A stretch of 64,000 nucleotides of DNA from Aequorivita marisscotiae (GTDB lineage: Bacteria > Bacteroidota > Bacteroidia > Flavobacteriales > Flavobacteriaceae), in assembly GCF_029814825.1 (NCBI RefSeq), contig NZ_CP122379.1, positions 744,001 to 808,000 of the forward strand, read 5' to 3'. The translations under genes were made by a program, and so were the position numbers. The notes below the pieces were generated by a model that made no database searches, had not been told where the DNA came from, and worked only from the letters and a program-made list of their open reading frames with translations. Of this stretch, positions 41,697 through 51,295 are shown in pieces (position 1 is the first letter of the stretch; the number at the start of each line of letters is the position of its first letter).

Positions 41697-42677
41697 TTAT
41701 TTAACCAATTCTAACAATTCATTTTCCGAAACATTCAACAGCCCCACTTTTGGTAAACGCCGGGTTAATTCTCTCCAGTTTTTATCCTTTTCATAAATTT
41801 TACCAAGCATTTCGGCAGCTCGTTCAAATTGTTTATCATTTGCCAAGGTTATGGCAGTCCAAAATTGCATTTCAAGATTTTCAGGAAACATTTTCATGGC
41901 AGCATTATATTGGGCCATTGCTTTTTTCATTTCATTTTTTTCAACATATACATCGCCCTGATTCATGTGTTCATACGCTCGAAATACGTTCAAAAGCCTA
42001 TCTAATTCCTTTACAGGATTTTCGTTGTCATCTACTCGCAAATCTAGTAGTACGTCGTTCCATGGCTCATCCGTAGCTTCTGGAGCAACAATTAGTAGCG
42101 CCGCAGATTGCTTTCCACGAATATCGCCCCCTGAATTTTGGGCAGCGAGTAAAACCTGTACCATCCTTTCTGCTAGCGGCAATTTATTGTATGTTTTCCA
42201 GGCTTTTTCCATGGCAGGAACAACCTTATCATTAAGCATCATATTTGCCTGTATTGAAAAGTTTTCACCATTTGCATGGCTGGCATAAACAATACAATTT
42301 TTTCCCGTATGTGTTGCAACTCTTCCTTTGGAATCTAGAATTGCAACTTGTCGAAAATCGCGGCCCTCATCGTCGCTCAACAAAATGTCCATTGCCTGTT
42401 GCGGAGATTTTCCTTGTTTTAACAAATCCAATCCCCGAATACCGAAAGATCTATTGGTAAATGATTGTGTTGCAACTACACCAACTCCGGCTTCGCCCCA
42501 GGAAACACCTGTGCCAACGCTAAACCAATGACTTTGAACGGCCACCGCCATTTCTCCTGTATTCGCATCGCGTGCAACAATAGAATAGGTATGTGCCAAA
42601 GGATCGTTAGGCTTTGTAGATTGGGCCATAGTGGTAAAAATTGAAAAAAGTCCGAAGTATAAAAGAAATGATTTCAT
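41697..42677 (-). CDS. DUF1028 (Ntn-hydrolase-like) secreted protein with TPR tail
   Basis: The 326-residue protein has signal MKSFLLYFGLFSIFTTMAQ. The DUF1028 domain follows (about 25-230): HTYSIVARDANTGEMAVAVQ, GVGVVATQSFTNRSFG and ALLIVAPEA are characteristic of this family, which has an Ntn-hydrolase-like fold. The C-terminal 100 residues are TPR-like (AYEHMNQGDVYVEKNEMKKA, FPENLEMQFWTAITLAN). Enzymatic activity is unproven for the family. The upstream region, shared with the hybrid kinase, holds a perfect 7-bp inverted repeat. Confidence 0.85.
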   Translation of the reverse strand: MKSFLLYFGLFSIFTTMAQSTKPNDPLAHTYSIVARDANTGEMAVAVQSHWFSVGTGVSWGEAGVGVVATQSFTNRSFGIRGLDLLKQGKSPQQAMDILLSDDEGRDFRQVAILDSKGRVATHTGKNCIVYASHANGENFSIQANMMLNDKVVPAMEKAWKTYNKLPLAERMVQVLLAAQNSGGDIRGKQSAALLIVAPEATDEPWNDVLLDLRVDDNENPVKELDRLLNVFRAYEHMNQGDVYVEKNEMKKAMAQYNAAMKMFPENLEMQFWTAITLANDKQFERAAEMLGKIYEKDKNWRELTRRLPKVGLLNVSENELLELVK

Positions 42678-42748
42678 CGATGTGTTTTTTTGAGTATTTA
42701 AAGATAAATTTTTATTTCAAAAAACAACAACATGTTATATAGCATCTG

Positions 42749-42766
42749 TTGAAATTGCTATTTCAA
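42749..42766. repeat. Perfect inverted repeat in the DUF1028-kinase divergent region
   Basis: TTGAAAT-TGCT-ATTTCAA lies mid-way between two divergent genes. It could be a binding site or chance in AT-rich DNA. Confidence 0.3.
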
Positions 42767-42873
42767 TAATTTATAATTAAATTCTTACTTAGCTCTAAAA
42801 AAATACTATCCGCTCTCAATTTCGTTATATTTTAGTATATTTAGAAACCTCACTCACAACACATCTTTTTATC

Positions 42874-45114
42874 TTGAAGTATCTTACCTCCATAGTGTTA
42901 CTAATTTCCTGGTTAGGATTTGCACAAATTAATCCGGACACTGTTTCCCAAAAAACCGCGAATGATATTGCTGTACTGAAAGATTCATTAATAGCACTGC
43001 AGCAACATACGCATACCTTATTGTTTAGAGGAAAATATGATTCTGTAATACTCTCTTCCATTCATAATATTAAGTTCGCTGAAGATATTGGAGATATTGA
43101 AAACGCCTATTATTCCCGATATATGATGGCAGCCGCCTTTATGCATTTAGAAGATTTTAAAAATGCCCATCTCTATGGAGAGGACTACTTAAAATTTACC
43201 AAAAAAACTACCGATAACCTTAAGATGGCACGCGCATATAATTTTATTGGAACACTGTATCTTACTGAAAAAAAATACGATTCTGCCCTACCATTTTTTG
43301 TAAAATCCTTGCCACTTTCCCTCCGTAGAAAAGACACACTAGCTGTTTCAATAGTGTATTATAATCTATCGAAAATTTATCTTAATCAAGGTCAAAACAA
43401 AAAAGCACAGAACTATTTTAAGTTGGCAAAAAAAGGCATTACAGCCGTGGATTACAAGCGTATGCAAACCGACATGAAGTTACTTGAAGGGAAATTGCAG
43501 CGCGCTTTAAACAATCCGATTAGAGCCATTGAAAATTTTAATGAAGCTATTGCATCTACAAAAAATGGCGTTTTTTTAGACGATACGTTAATTGAAGTGT
43601 ATTTAGAATACAGCAATACTCTTTATAGCCTAAACCGCTTTAAAGAGGCTTATTTAATGCGGAAAAAATTTGACAGTATTACACAAATTCGGTTTGAAAA
43701 AGAAAAGCTAATGGCCATTCAAAATGCAGCCGCACAGTTTAGTGTAAAAGAGTATAAAGAGCAAGCCCAAAAAGCCGAATTAGAGAAAAAATTAATTTCG
43801 GAAAGAGCCATGGTAAGCAATCTTCTGCTTTTCTTTTTTATTGGAACAGCAATTATTATGGGGCTTTTTTTAATTATTCTGTTTAGATCACATATGGGTA
43901 GAAAAAAGCTCACGCAATCTTTAAAAGAAAAAAACCAACAATTATTAAAAGCAAAGCAGGAAGCAGAAGAATTGGCAATGGCCAAAAGTAAGTTCTTTAG
44001 CACCGTAAGCCACGAATTGCGCACCCCGCTTTACGGTGTTATAGGGCTAGCCACAGCTCTGCTAGAAGACAAATCGCTTAAAAGTCACCAGACAGATTTA
44101 AAGCATCTAAAATTTTCTGCAGATTATCTTTTGGCACTTATTAACGATGTTTTACAAATAAGTAAGCTCGAATCTAACACCTTGAAAGAGGTTAAAACAT
44201 CATTTAATTTAAATGAATTAATCCAGTCTATTGTTTCGTCGTTTCAGTATGCTCTAATGCAGAACAAAAACAAAATCCACGTATCAATATCAGAAAATAT
44301 ACCCCAGAACTTGGTTGGAGATCGCGTTAGACTATCGCAAATTCTTATGAATTTGGTAGGCAATGCCGTGAAATTCACCTCGAAAGGAAATATTTACATT
44401 TTGGCACAAATGGAGTCCATTTCCAACAATAAAGTAACTATAAAATTTAGCGTTGAAGATACTGGCGTCGGAATTCCGAAAGAAAAACAAAAGGCAATTT
44501 TTGAGGAATTTCAACAAGTAGATTCAGAAAATTCTAAAATACAAGGCACTGGACTTGGGCTAACTATTGTTAAAAAATTGCTGGAAGCCTCAAATGCCAC
44601 TATTAGTTTAGAAAGCGAACCAGGTAAGGGTGCTACGTTTAGCTTTGCATTGACGTTCGGTATCCATAAGCAATCGTTGGAAAGCGAAACAGCGCACGAT
44701 TACAACGTTTTGCGCGGCAAAAAAATACTTGTGGTGGATGATAATAGAATTAACCAGATAGTAACACAGAAAATAGTTGAAAAATACGGAATGCATTGCA
44801 CCATTGCCGATAGTGGTAATATTGCCATTGAAAAATTAAAAACCAATATGTTCGATTTAGTATTGATGGATATTAATATGCCCGGTAAAGATGGAATGGA
44901 AACCACTAAAGAAATTAGAAAATTCAATAAAACTATTCCAATAGTGGCCTTAACAGCCATTGAAGTTGAAGAAATGAGAACCAAAATTGCGGCCTCAGGA
45001 ATGAATGCCATAATTGCTAAACCCTACGACACAGAAGAATTTTTGAAAATTATCCATAACAATCTCATTAACGAAGTAGAACTAACTAATCAGAATGAAA
45101 AATTTTCTACGTAA
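42874..45114 (+). CDS. Hybrid sensor histidine kinase with TPR sensor
   Basis: This 746-residue membrane kinase has a signal or first segment MKYLTSIVLLISWLGFAQ (start TTG 42874). Periplasmic TPR repeats follow (about 30-270; AYNFIGTLYLTEKKYDSALP), then a coiled coil and a transmembrane helix near 313-337. The HisKA domain has phospho-His380 in STVSHELRTPL. The HATPase shows NLVGNAVKF, EDTGVGIP and QGTGLGLTIVKK. A C-terminal receiver carries Asp666 in LVLMDINMPG. No DNA-binding output is attached, so it must pass phosphate to another protein or act through its receiver. No partner regulator is adjacent. Confidence 0.93.
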   Translation: MKYLTSIVLLISWLGFAQINPDTVSQKTANDIAVLKDSLIALQQHTHTLLFRGKYDSVILSSIHNIKFAEDIGDIENAYYSRYMMAAAFMHLEDFKNAHLYGEDYLKFTKKTTDNLKMARAYNFIGTLYLTEKKYDSALPFFVKSLPLSLRRKDTLAVSIVYYNLSKIYLNQGQNKKAQNYFKLAKKGITAVDYKRMQTDMKLLEGKLQRALNNPIRAIENFNEAIASTKNGVFLDDTLIEVYLEYSNTLYSLNRFKEAYLMRKKFDSITQIRFEKEKLMAIQNAAAQFSVKEYKEQAQKAELEKKLISERAMVSNLLLFFFIGTAIIMGLFLIILFRSHMGRKKLTQSLKEKNQQLLKAKQEAEELAMAKSKFFSTVSHELRTPLYGVIGLATALLEDKSLKSHQTDLKHLKFSADYLLALINDVLQISKLESNTLKEVKTSFNLNELIQSIVSSFQYALMQNKNKIHVSISENIPQNLVGDRVRLSQILMNLVGNAVKFTSKGNIYILAQMESISNNKVTIKFSVEDTGVGIPKEKQKAIFEEFQQVDSENSKIQGTGLGLTIVKKLLEASNATISLESEPGKGATFSFALTFGIHKQSLESETAHDYNVLRGKKILVVDDNRINQIVTQKIVEKYGMHCTIADSGNIAIEKLKTNMFDLVLMDINMPGKDGMETTKEIRKFNKTIPIVALTAIEVEEMRTKIAASGMNAIIAKPYDTEEFLKIIHNNLINEVELTNQNEKFST

Positions 45115-45150
45115 AAATAGTACTGTCTTATTTCTTGACTATTTTTTTTA
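45113..45150 (+). terminator. AT-rich hairpin between converging genes
   Basis: AAAAATAGT pairs with ACTATTTTT (9 bp) around a 16-nt loop and is followed by T. It lies in the 13-bp gap and gene ends between the hybrid kinase and the FG-GAP protein. It is weaker than the GC-rich terminators. Confidence 0.5.
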
Positions 45151-47593
45151 CATAGCAATCACCGTTTATATCGTATATTTTCAAAAAGTATAAACCCACC
45201 CTCGTTTTCGATATATTGATTGTATTTTGATGCGATTCTTTTGAAACAAGCTGCCCTAATTGATTGTATATTTCTAACTTAACAATTTCCGTTGGCGATT
45301 TAACCGTTAAAATACCCGATGTTGGATTAGGATAAATAATAAATTCATCTAGATTATTTTCAGCTACGGACAAGGGGCCTAAGTTTTCGTACCAAGCAAT
45401 TTTATCATCACCGTTTGAAGTAGATAGTACATCTATATCGCCATCGCCATCCATATCTGCAGCAAATACAGATGTTGGATATATTACATTTGATGTTACT
45501 ATTTGTTGAGGGCCAAAAGTGCCTTGGCCGTCTATATTTTCAAACCAAGTTACCAAATTTGGGTTACTGGATAAGGAGAGTACGTCCATATCGCCATCGC
45601 CATCAACATCTTCAGAAAAAACACTTCTATTGAAATTTGCACTCGCCGAAATAATAATTTGTGGTCCAAAATTTCCCAGTCCATCCAAATTTTCATACCA
45701 CGCCACTTTATCGTCAGCGCTAGATGCTGAAAGCACATCCATATCGCCATCACCGTCAAGGTCTGAGGCATATACCGAGGTTGCATAATCGGTCTCGGTA
45801 GAAATTATCTGTTGCGGGCCAAAAGTGCCCAAGCCGTCGGTGTTTTCATACCAGGTAATCATATCACCTTCCAAGGCAGCAGCCAGCACGTCATTATCGC
45901 CATCGCCATCTACATCAACAGCATAAATGGAAGAGGGATGATCTGCATTTAGCGTTATTAATTGTTGGGGACCAAAATTTCCTTGGCCGTCCAGGTTTTC
46001 ATGCCAAACAATTTGGCTATCTCCTCCAGTAGAGGAAACAATATCCAGATCTCCATCGCGGTCTATGTCTATTGCACCGAGACTTAAACCAATGGCCATA
46101 CCGCTGGATACTATTTGTGGCGGCCCGAAGCTTCCTTGCCCATCGAGGTTCTCGTGCCAAGCTATATTATAGTCATCTCTTGAAGTAGAGAGCACATCCA
46201 TATCGCCATCACCATCAACATCTGCCGCCCTAACAAATCCCGCGCCATTTAAGTTAACAACAATTATGTTCTGAATACCGAAAGTTCCCAGCCCATCGAG
46301 GTTTTCGTACCACGCAATTTTATTATCAATACTCGATGCTGAAATTGCATCCAAATCGCCATCACCATCAAGGTCAGCAGGATATACGGAAAGTGGAAAA
46401 ACGGCTTGAACAACAATGTTATTAAACTGTCCAAAACTGCCCAAACCATCTAGATTTTCGTGCCACGCAACAAGGTCATCATAAAGCGAGGCAAAAACAA
46501 CATCTTTATCACCATCGTCATCAATATCTGTAGCGTGAGCCCAAACTGCAGTTTGAATATTTGAATTAATCATCCGTTGAGGACCAAAACTGCCCAACCC
46601 ATCAATATTTTCATACCATCTTATTTGATCGATTCCTGTAGAGAGCACATCCATGTCACCATCGCCATCAATATCACTTGCAGATACTTGATGTAATGGA
46701 ATATTATCTAAAGAATCGTCTATTTCGTGGGATGCAAAAACACCTTGTCCATCTGTATTCTCAAACCAAATTGTTTTATTGAAAACCCCAATAAAATCAA
46801 CATCATCAGCAGAAACACATACTATATCCATATCGCCATCCAAATCAAAATCTGCAGCGTAAATAGAAATTGGAGCCAAAAAATCGGTGTTTATTATTTG
46901 TTGGCCGCCAAAGGCGCCCATTCCGTCTGTATTTTCATACCAAGCTATTTTATCATCCAAATATGATGCGGACAGCACATCCTGATCGCCGTCGCCATCA
47001 ATATCAGCAGTGTGGACTGATAATGCTCCATTAGCATTTGAGGTGATTATTTGTTCTGAGCTGAAATTTCCTAAGCCATCTAAATTTTTATACCAAGCAA
47101 TTTTATTATCATTACTAGATGCAGAAAGTACATCCACATCACCATCGCCATCGATATCGGCAGTATAAACCATTCTAGCTCCATTTGCGTTTGTTGAAAT
47201 TATCTTCTCGGGGCCAAAAGCACCTTGGCCATTAGTGTTTTCATACCAAGCTATTTTCTTGTCTTCATAAGATGCAGATAGTACATCCATATCGCCATCG
47301 CCATCGATATCTGCGGCATAAACTGAAATTGCCAAATTAGCATTTGTAGAAATAGCTTGTTGGGTCTGAAAGTTGCCTAAGCCGTCGTTTTTGTACCAAG
47401 CTATTTTATCGTCATCGCGGGATGCTGAAAGTAAATCCATATCGCCGTCGCCATCAATATCGGCTGAATGTACTGAAAATGGCCCATTGGGTAAAAATGT
47501 ATCATCAATGATTACGTGGTCCTGAAATTGAATTTGAGCACTTATGCTCCCACAAATCAAAAGTAAAATTACGAAGGGTAGTTTTGCGAACAT
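45128..47593 (-). CDS. FG-GAP/VCBS repeat protein with type IX sorting domain
   Basis: The 821-residue secreted protein has signal MFAKLPFVILLLICGSISAQ. About 14 tandem repeats of about 51 residues follow, each with an ADIDGDGDMDVLSAS calcium-binding loop and an IAWYEN-x-DGLGNFGPQ end. A T9SS type A C-terminal domain comes last (IIYPNPTSGILTVKSP, IYNQLGQLVSKES, GLYFLKIYDINGD). Fourteen blades would build two seven-bladed propellers. It is probably released or anchored at the cell surface by the type IX system; adhesion or binding is likely, enzymatic activity unlikely. The repeats are highly similar at the DNA level (about 153-bp period). Confidence 0.95.
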   Translation of the reverse strand: MFAKLPFVILLLICGSISAQIQFQDHVIIDDTFLPNGPFSVHSADIDGDGDMDLLSASRDDDKIAWYKNDGLGNFQTQQAISTNANLAISVYAADIDGDGDMDVLSASYEDKKIAWYENTNGQGAFGPEKIISTNANGARMVYTADIDGDGDVDVLSASSNDNKIAWYKNLDGLGNFSSEQIITSNANGALSVHTADIDGDGDQDVLSASYLDDKIAWYENTDGMGAFGGQQIINTDFLAPISIYAADFDLDGDMDIVCVSADDVDFIGVFNKTIWFENTDGQGVFASHEIDDSLDNIPLHQVSASDIDGDGDMDVLSTGIDQIRWYENIDGLGSFGPQRMINSNIQTAVWAHATDIDDDGDKDVVFASLYDDLVAWHENLDGLGSFGQFNNIVVQAVFPLSVYPADLDGDGDLDAISASSIDNKIAWYENLDGLGTFGIQNIIVVNLNGAGFVRAADVDGDGDMDVLSTSRDDYNIAWHENLDGQGSFGPPQIVSSGMAIGLSLGAIDIDRDGDLDIVSSTGGDSQIVWHENLDGQGNFGPQQLITLNADHPSSIYAVDVDGDGDNDVLAAALEGDMITWYENTDGLGTFGPQQIISTETDYATSVYASDLDGDGDMDVLSASSADDKVAWYENLDGLGNFGPQIIISASANFNRSVFSEDVDGDGDMDVLSLSSNPNLVTWFENIDGQGTFGPQQIVTSNVIYPTSVFAADMDGDGDIDVLSTSNGDDKIAWYENLGPLSVAENNLDEFIIYPNPTSGILTVKSPTEIVKLEIYNQLGQLVSKESHQNTINISKTRVGLYFLKIYDINGDCYVKKIVKK

Positions 47594-47687
47594 AGTTTTC
47601 TGATTTTAAAGGATAAGTTAATCATTTATTTGAAAATTATCGGTAAACAAATTACCATTTAAAAACCGAAACCTTTATCCTCTAAAT

Positions 47688-47710
47688 AAAAAAACCCTGC
47701 GAGTGCAGGG
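47688..47710 (-). terminator. sdhCAB terminator
   Basis: On the minus strand CCCTGC-ACTC-GCAGGG is followed by seven T, 25 nt after the sdhB stop. Confidence 0.92.
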
Positions 47711-47735
47711 CCTTTACTATATAAAAGTTGAAGAA

Positions 47736-48482
47736 TTAGCCTTCTAAACTCGCACTTAAATATTCACGATTCATACGGGCAATGTTTTCCAAAGAAATAC
47801 CCTTTGGACATTCAATTTCGCACGCACCGGTATTGGTACAATTTCCAAAACCTTCTTTATCCATTTGAGAAACCATGTTTAAAACACGCTCTGTTGCTTC
47901 AATTCTTCCTTGCGGCAGCAATGCAAACTGGCTCACTTTTGCCGAGGTAAACAGCATAGCGCTGGCATTTTTACAAGCTGCCACACAAGCACCGCAACCA
48001 ATGCAGGTTGCCGCATTGAATGATTCGTCTGCATCGTGTTTATTTACCGGGATAGCGTTGGCATCAATAGTATTTCCAGATGTATTTACCGAAATAAAGC
48101 CACCTGCCTGCTGGATTCTATCAAAAGAACTTCTATCTACCACTAAATCTTTTATCACCGGAAATGCTTTTGCACGGAATGGCTCAATAACAATGGTATC
48201 GCCGTCATTAAACATGCGCATATGCAACTGGCAAGTTGTTACCAACCTATCTGGTCCGTGCGGTTCGCCGTTTATTTGTAGGGAGCAGCTTCCGCAGATT
48301 CCCTCACGACAGTCGTGATCAAAAACTACGGGCTCTTCGCCTTTGTTTATTAAACCTTCATTAAGAACGTCGAGCATCTCTAAAAAAGACATATCGCCTT
48401 CTATTCCGTCAATAGGATATGTTTTTAGTTCTCCTTTGGCCTTATTATTTTTCTGTCTCCAGATTTTAAGTGTTAACTTCAT
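47736..48482 (-). CDS. sdhB: Succinate dehydrogenase iron-sulfur subunit
   Basis: The 248-residue subunit carries three clusters. The 2Fe-2S cluster is in [18 protein letters not shown] with a further Cys in RLVTTCQL, the 4Fe-4S in [15 protein letters not shown], and the 3Fe-4S in [15 protein letters not shown]. It passes electrons from the flavin of SdhA to the quinone site. It is the last gene of the sdhCAB operon, 26 nt after sdhA. Confidence 0.97.
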   Translation of the reverse strand: MKLTLKIWRQKNNKAKGELKTYPIDGIEGDMSFLEMLDVLNEGLINKGEEPVVFDHDCREGICGSCSLQINGEPHGPDRLVTTCQLHMRMFNDGDTIVIEPFRAKAFPVIKDLVVDRSSFDRIQQAGGFISVNTSGNTIDANAIPVNKHDADESFNAATCIGCGACVAACKNASAMLFTSAKVSQFALLPQGRIEATERVLNMVSQMDKEGFGNCTNTGACEIECPKGISLENIARMNREYLSASLEG

Positions 48483-48508
48483 GTTGTTAAAAGTTAATTG
48501 TTATTCTG

Positions 48509-50512
48509 TTATTTATAACTTCTCGATTTAACTTCAATATTTTCGTACTCCAAATTTTCTTTGTGAAGCACTTCATTCCCGGGATCTCCCGTGTATTCCC
48601 AAGCGGCAACGTACATAAAGTTTTCGTCGTCGCGGAGGGCTTCTCCTTCTTCGGTTTGATATTCTTCACGGAAGTGACCCCCACAACTTTCGTTACGGTG
48701 AAGCGCGTCCTTTGCGAATAATTCACCCAACTCTAAAAAATCGGCCACTCGAGTGGCTTTTTCAAGTTCGGCGTTCATTTCGGTCATAGTACCGGGAACC
48801 CTAACATCTCTCCAAAATTCTTCGCGTAAGGCTCTAATTTCGGTCATTGCCGACTCTAAATCTTTTGCATTACGGGCCATTCCGCATTTGTTCCACATAA
48901 TATGGCCCAGTTTTTTATGGAAATGATCTACCGAGTGTGTTCCCTTATTATTTATTAGTTTCTCTAAAAGCTCGCGCACTTTATGCTCCGCTTCCACAAA
49001 TTCCTTTGATTCAGTAGATATAGGTCCGGTTTTAATATCTTGTGAAAGATAATCGCCAATGGTATAAGGCAATACAAAATAACCATCTGCCAAGCCTTGC
49101 ATTAAGGCCGAAGCGCCCAATCGGTTTGCGCCGTGATCACTAAAGTTGGCTTCTCCAGTTACATAACAACCCGGAATTGTAGATTGTAAATCGTAATCTA
49201 CCCAAATTCCACCCATTGTATAATGCACGGCTGGATAAATCATCATTGGGGTTTCGTACGGATTTTCATCTACAATTTTCTGATACATTTGGAATAGGTT
49301 CCCGTATTTATCTTCAATTACCTTTTTTCCCAATTTTGTAACTTCTTCTTTACTTGGGCTATGATTTCCGTGAATTCCGGCCTGCTCCTTTCCATAACGC
49401 TCAATTGCTGAGGCAAAATCCAAAAATACGGCCTGCCCAGTCTTATTTACGCCATAACCGGCATCGCATCGTTCTTTGGCAGCACGCGAAGCAACGTCGC
49501 GCGGCACTAAGTTTCCGAAAGAAGGATATCTTCTCTCCAAATAATAATCTCTTTCCTCTGCTGAAAGATCGTTCGGTTTTTTCGATCCGTTTCTAATAGC
49601 TTCGGCATCTTCCTTCTTCTTTGGAACCCATATTCTACCATCGTTTCGCAAAGATTCAGACATTAAAGTTAGTTTACTTTGATGGTCTCCTGAAACAGGA
49701 ATGCACGTAGGATGTATCTGTGTGTAGCATGGATTTGCAAAATACGCACCTCTTTTATGGATTTTCCACGAAGCAGTAACGTTACTTCCCATAGCATTTG
49801 TAGATAAAAAGAAAACATTTCCGTAACCGCCCGAAGCAATAACCACGGCGTGTGCGGAATGTCTTTCTATTTCACCTGAAATTAAATCACGCGCAATAAT
49901 TCCTCTGGCTTTTCCATCAACAATTACTAAATCTAGCATTTCGTGACGGTTGTATGGAGTAATTTTTCCGCGGTTAATTTGACGGTTCATTGCAGAATAC
50001 GCTCCTAATAATAATTGTTGTCCGGTTTGTCCTTTGGCATAAAAGGTACGCGATACCAACACGCCACCAAAGGAGCGATTGTCTAAGTACCCACCGTATT
50101 CACGTGCGAAGGGAACCCCTTGCGCTACGCATTGATCTATAATATTTGCCGACACCTCAGCCAATCGGTACACATTTGCTTCGCGCGAACGGTAGTCGCC
50201 ACCTTTTACAGTATCATAAAACAATCTGTAGTTTGAATCGCCATCACCTTGGTAGTTTTTGGCAGCGTTAATACCTCCTTGTGCAGCAATAGAGTGTGCA
50301 CGACGCGGCGAATCTTGGTAGCAGAATGTTTTTACATTGTAACCCAATTCGGCCAGAGTTGCCGCAGCACTACCGCCGGCAAGCCCAGTACCAACCACAA
50401 TAACATCTATACTGCGCTTGTTGGCCGGGTTAACGAGGTTTATATCGTTTTTATGTTTTGTCCACTTATCTGCTAAGGGTCCTTTTGGGATTTTTGAATC
50501 TAATTTTGACAT
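48509..50512 (-). CDS. sdhA: Succinate dehydrogenase flavoprotein subunit
   Basis: This 667-residue catalytic subunit oxidises succinate to fumarate in the TCA cycle. FAD binding shows in [20 protein letters not shown], and the covalent-flavin His is in [11 protein letters not shown]. The active-site region has [10 protein letters not shown] and, at the C-terminal side, [14 protein letters not shown] and [14 protein letters not shown]. The long form and its neighbours match the B. subtilis/Bacteroidota type. It lies between sdhC and sdhB. Confidence 0.97.
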   Translation of the reverse strand: MSKLDSKIPKGPLADKWTKHKNDINLVNPANKRSIDVIVVGTGLAGGSAAATLAELGYNVKTFCYQDSPRRAHSIAAQGGINAAKNYQGDGDSNYRLFYDTVKGGDYRSREANVYRLAEVSANIIDQCVAQGVPFAREYGGYLDNRSFGGVLVSRTFYAKGQTGQQLLLGAYSAMNRQINRGKITPYNRHEMLDLVIVDGKARGIIARDLISGEIERHSAHAVVIASGGYGNVFFLSTNAMGSNVTASWKIHKRGAYFANPCYTQIHPTCIPVSGDHQSKLTLMSESLRNDGRIWVPKKKEDAEAIRNGSKKPNDLSAEERDYYLERRYPSFGNLVPRDVASRAAKERCDAGYGVNKTGQAVFLDFASAIERYGKEQAGIHGNHSPSKEEVTKLGKKVIEDKYGNLFQMYQKIVDENPYETPMMIYPAVHYTMGGIWVDYDLQSTIPGCYVTGEANFSDHGANRLGASALMQGLADGYFVLPYTIGDYLSQDIKTGPISTESKEFVEAEHKVRELLEKLINNKGTHSVDHFHKKLGHIMWNKCGMARNAKDLESAMTEIRALREEFWRDVRVPGTMTEMNAELEKATRVADFLELGELFAKDALHRNESCGGHFREEYQTEEGEALRDDENFMYVAAWEYTGDPGNEVLHKENLEYENIEVKSRSYK

Positions 50513-50532
50513 AGCGTTGCGTTTCGTGGTGT

Positions 50533-51189
50533 TTATTGATTAAAGTGAAGATAAAGCGCAATGAAAATAAATCCTAAAGGAATAAATATTGCGTAAAACT
50601 GGGTAAAGCCTCTTAAGCCTTTTGAATATTTGTTGTTCCAGCCCATGCTCTGAAAAGACGATGAAAACCCGTGCCATAAGTGCAAAGCAAGCAAAACAAA
50701 AGCCAAGCAATACAAACCGGTGCGTACCGGGCTTTCAAATTTATGCAGTAATTCTGGGTAATACCGCGTTGCATCCAGCGGATTGCTTTCAACGTATTTA
50801 TGAACTATTTCCGGAAACCAGAAATCGTAAAAATGAAGTCCCAAAAACGCCAAAATAACGGCACCACTAATAATCATATTTCGCGAAGCCCACGTTGAAT
50901 TTTTGTTTCCTTTAAACGAAACGTAATTTATTTGTCGTGCGTTGCGATTTCTTATTTCAAGAACCAGCCCCATTATAAAGTGAAAAACCACTCCAAAAAT
51001 CAAAATAGGCTGCGCAATAAATTGCACAACAAAATTATGCCCCATAAAATGAGACAGATTATTAAAAGTTTCAGGATCTATGACCGAAGTAATGTTGATG
51101 GTAAAATGTTGTGCCAAAAACAAAACAAGAAACAAGCCGGAAAGCGCCATAGCAACTTTTCGTGCAATTGAAGAAGATAATATTGCCAT
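50533..51189 (-). CDS. sdhC: Succinate dehydrogenase cytochrome b subunit
   Basis: This 218-residue membrane anchor has five transmembrane helices in the single-subunit B. subtilis-like (type B, di-heme) class. Candidate heme ligand histidines lie in [29 protein letters not shown] and [10 protein letters not shown]. No sdhD follows. Menaquinone would be the electron carrier. It is first in the operon, with a promoter about 25-55 nt upstream. Confidence 0.95.
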   Translation of the reverse strand: MAILSSSIARKVAMALSGLFLVLFLAQHFTINITSVIDPETFNNLSHFMGHNFVVQFIAQPILIFGVVFHFIMGLVLEIRNRNARQINYVSFKGNKNSTWASRNMIISGAVILAFLGLHFYDFWFPEIVHKYVESNPLDATRYYPELLHKFESPVRTGLYCLAFVLLALHLWHGFSSSFQSMGWNNKYSKGLRGFTQFYAIFIPLGFIFIALYLHFNQ

Positions 51190-51216
51190 TATGGTTTTAT
51201 TTCAAGAATAGTGATA

Positions 51217-51247
51217 CAAAAATACACTTCAAAAGGCATGTCGCCAA
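51217..51247 (-). promoter_or_regulatory. sdhCAB promoter
   Basis: On the minus strand TTG (51245-51247), a 20-nt spacer and TATTTTTG (51217-51224) form a consensus promoter. The leader would be about 20 nt. Confidence 0.78.
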
Positions 51248-51295
51248 ACATTCTTAATTTTTTAAAATCTATTTAGAATCGATTTAAATACAAAA

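Noticed and set aside
45400-47560. CRISPR-like array from regular repeats
   Set aside because: The 153-bp periodic repeats are codons of FG-GAP blades; there are no short unique spacers and no Cas genes.
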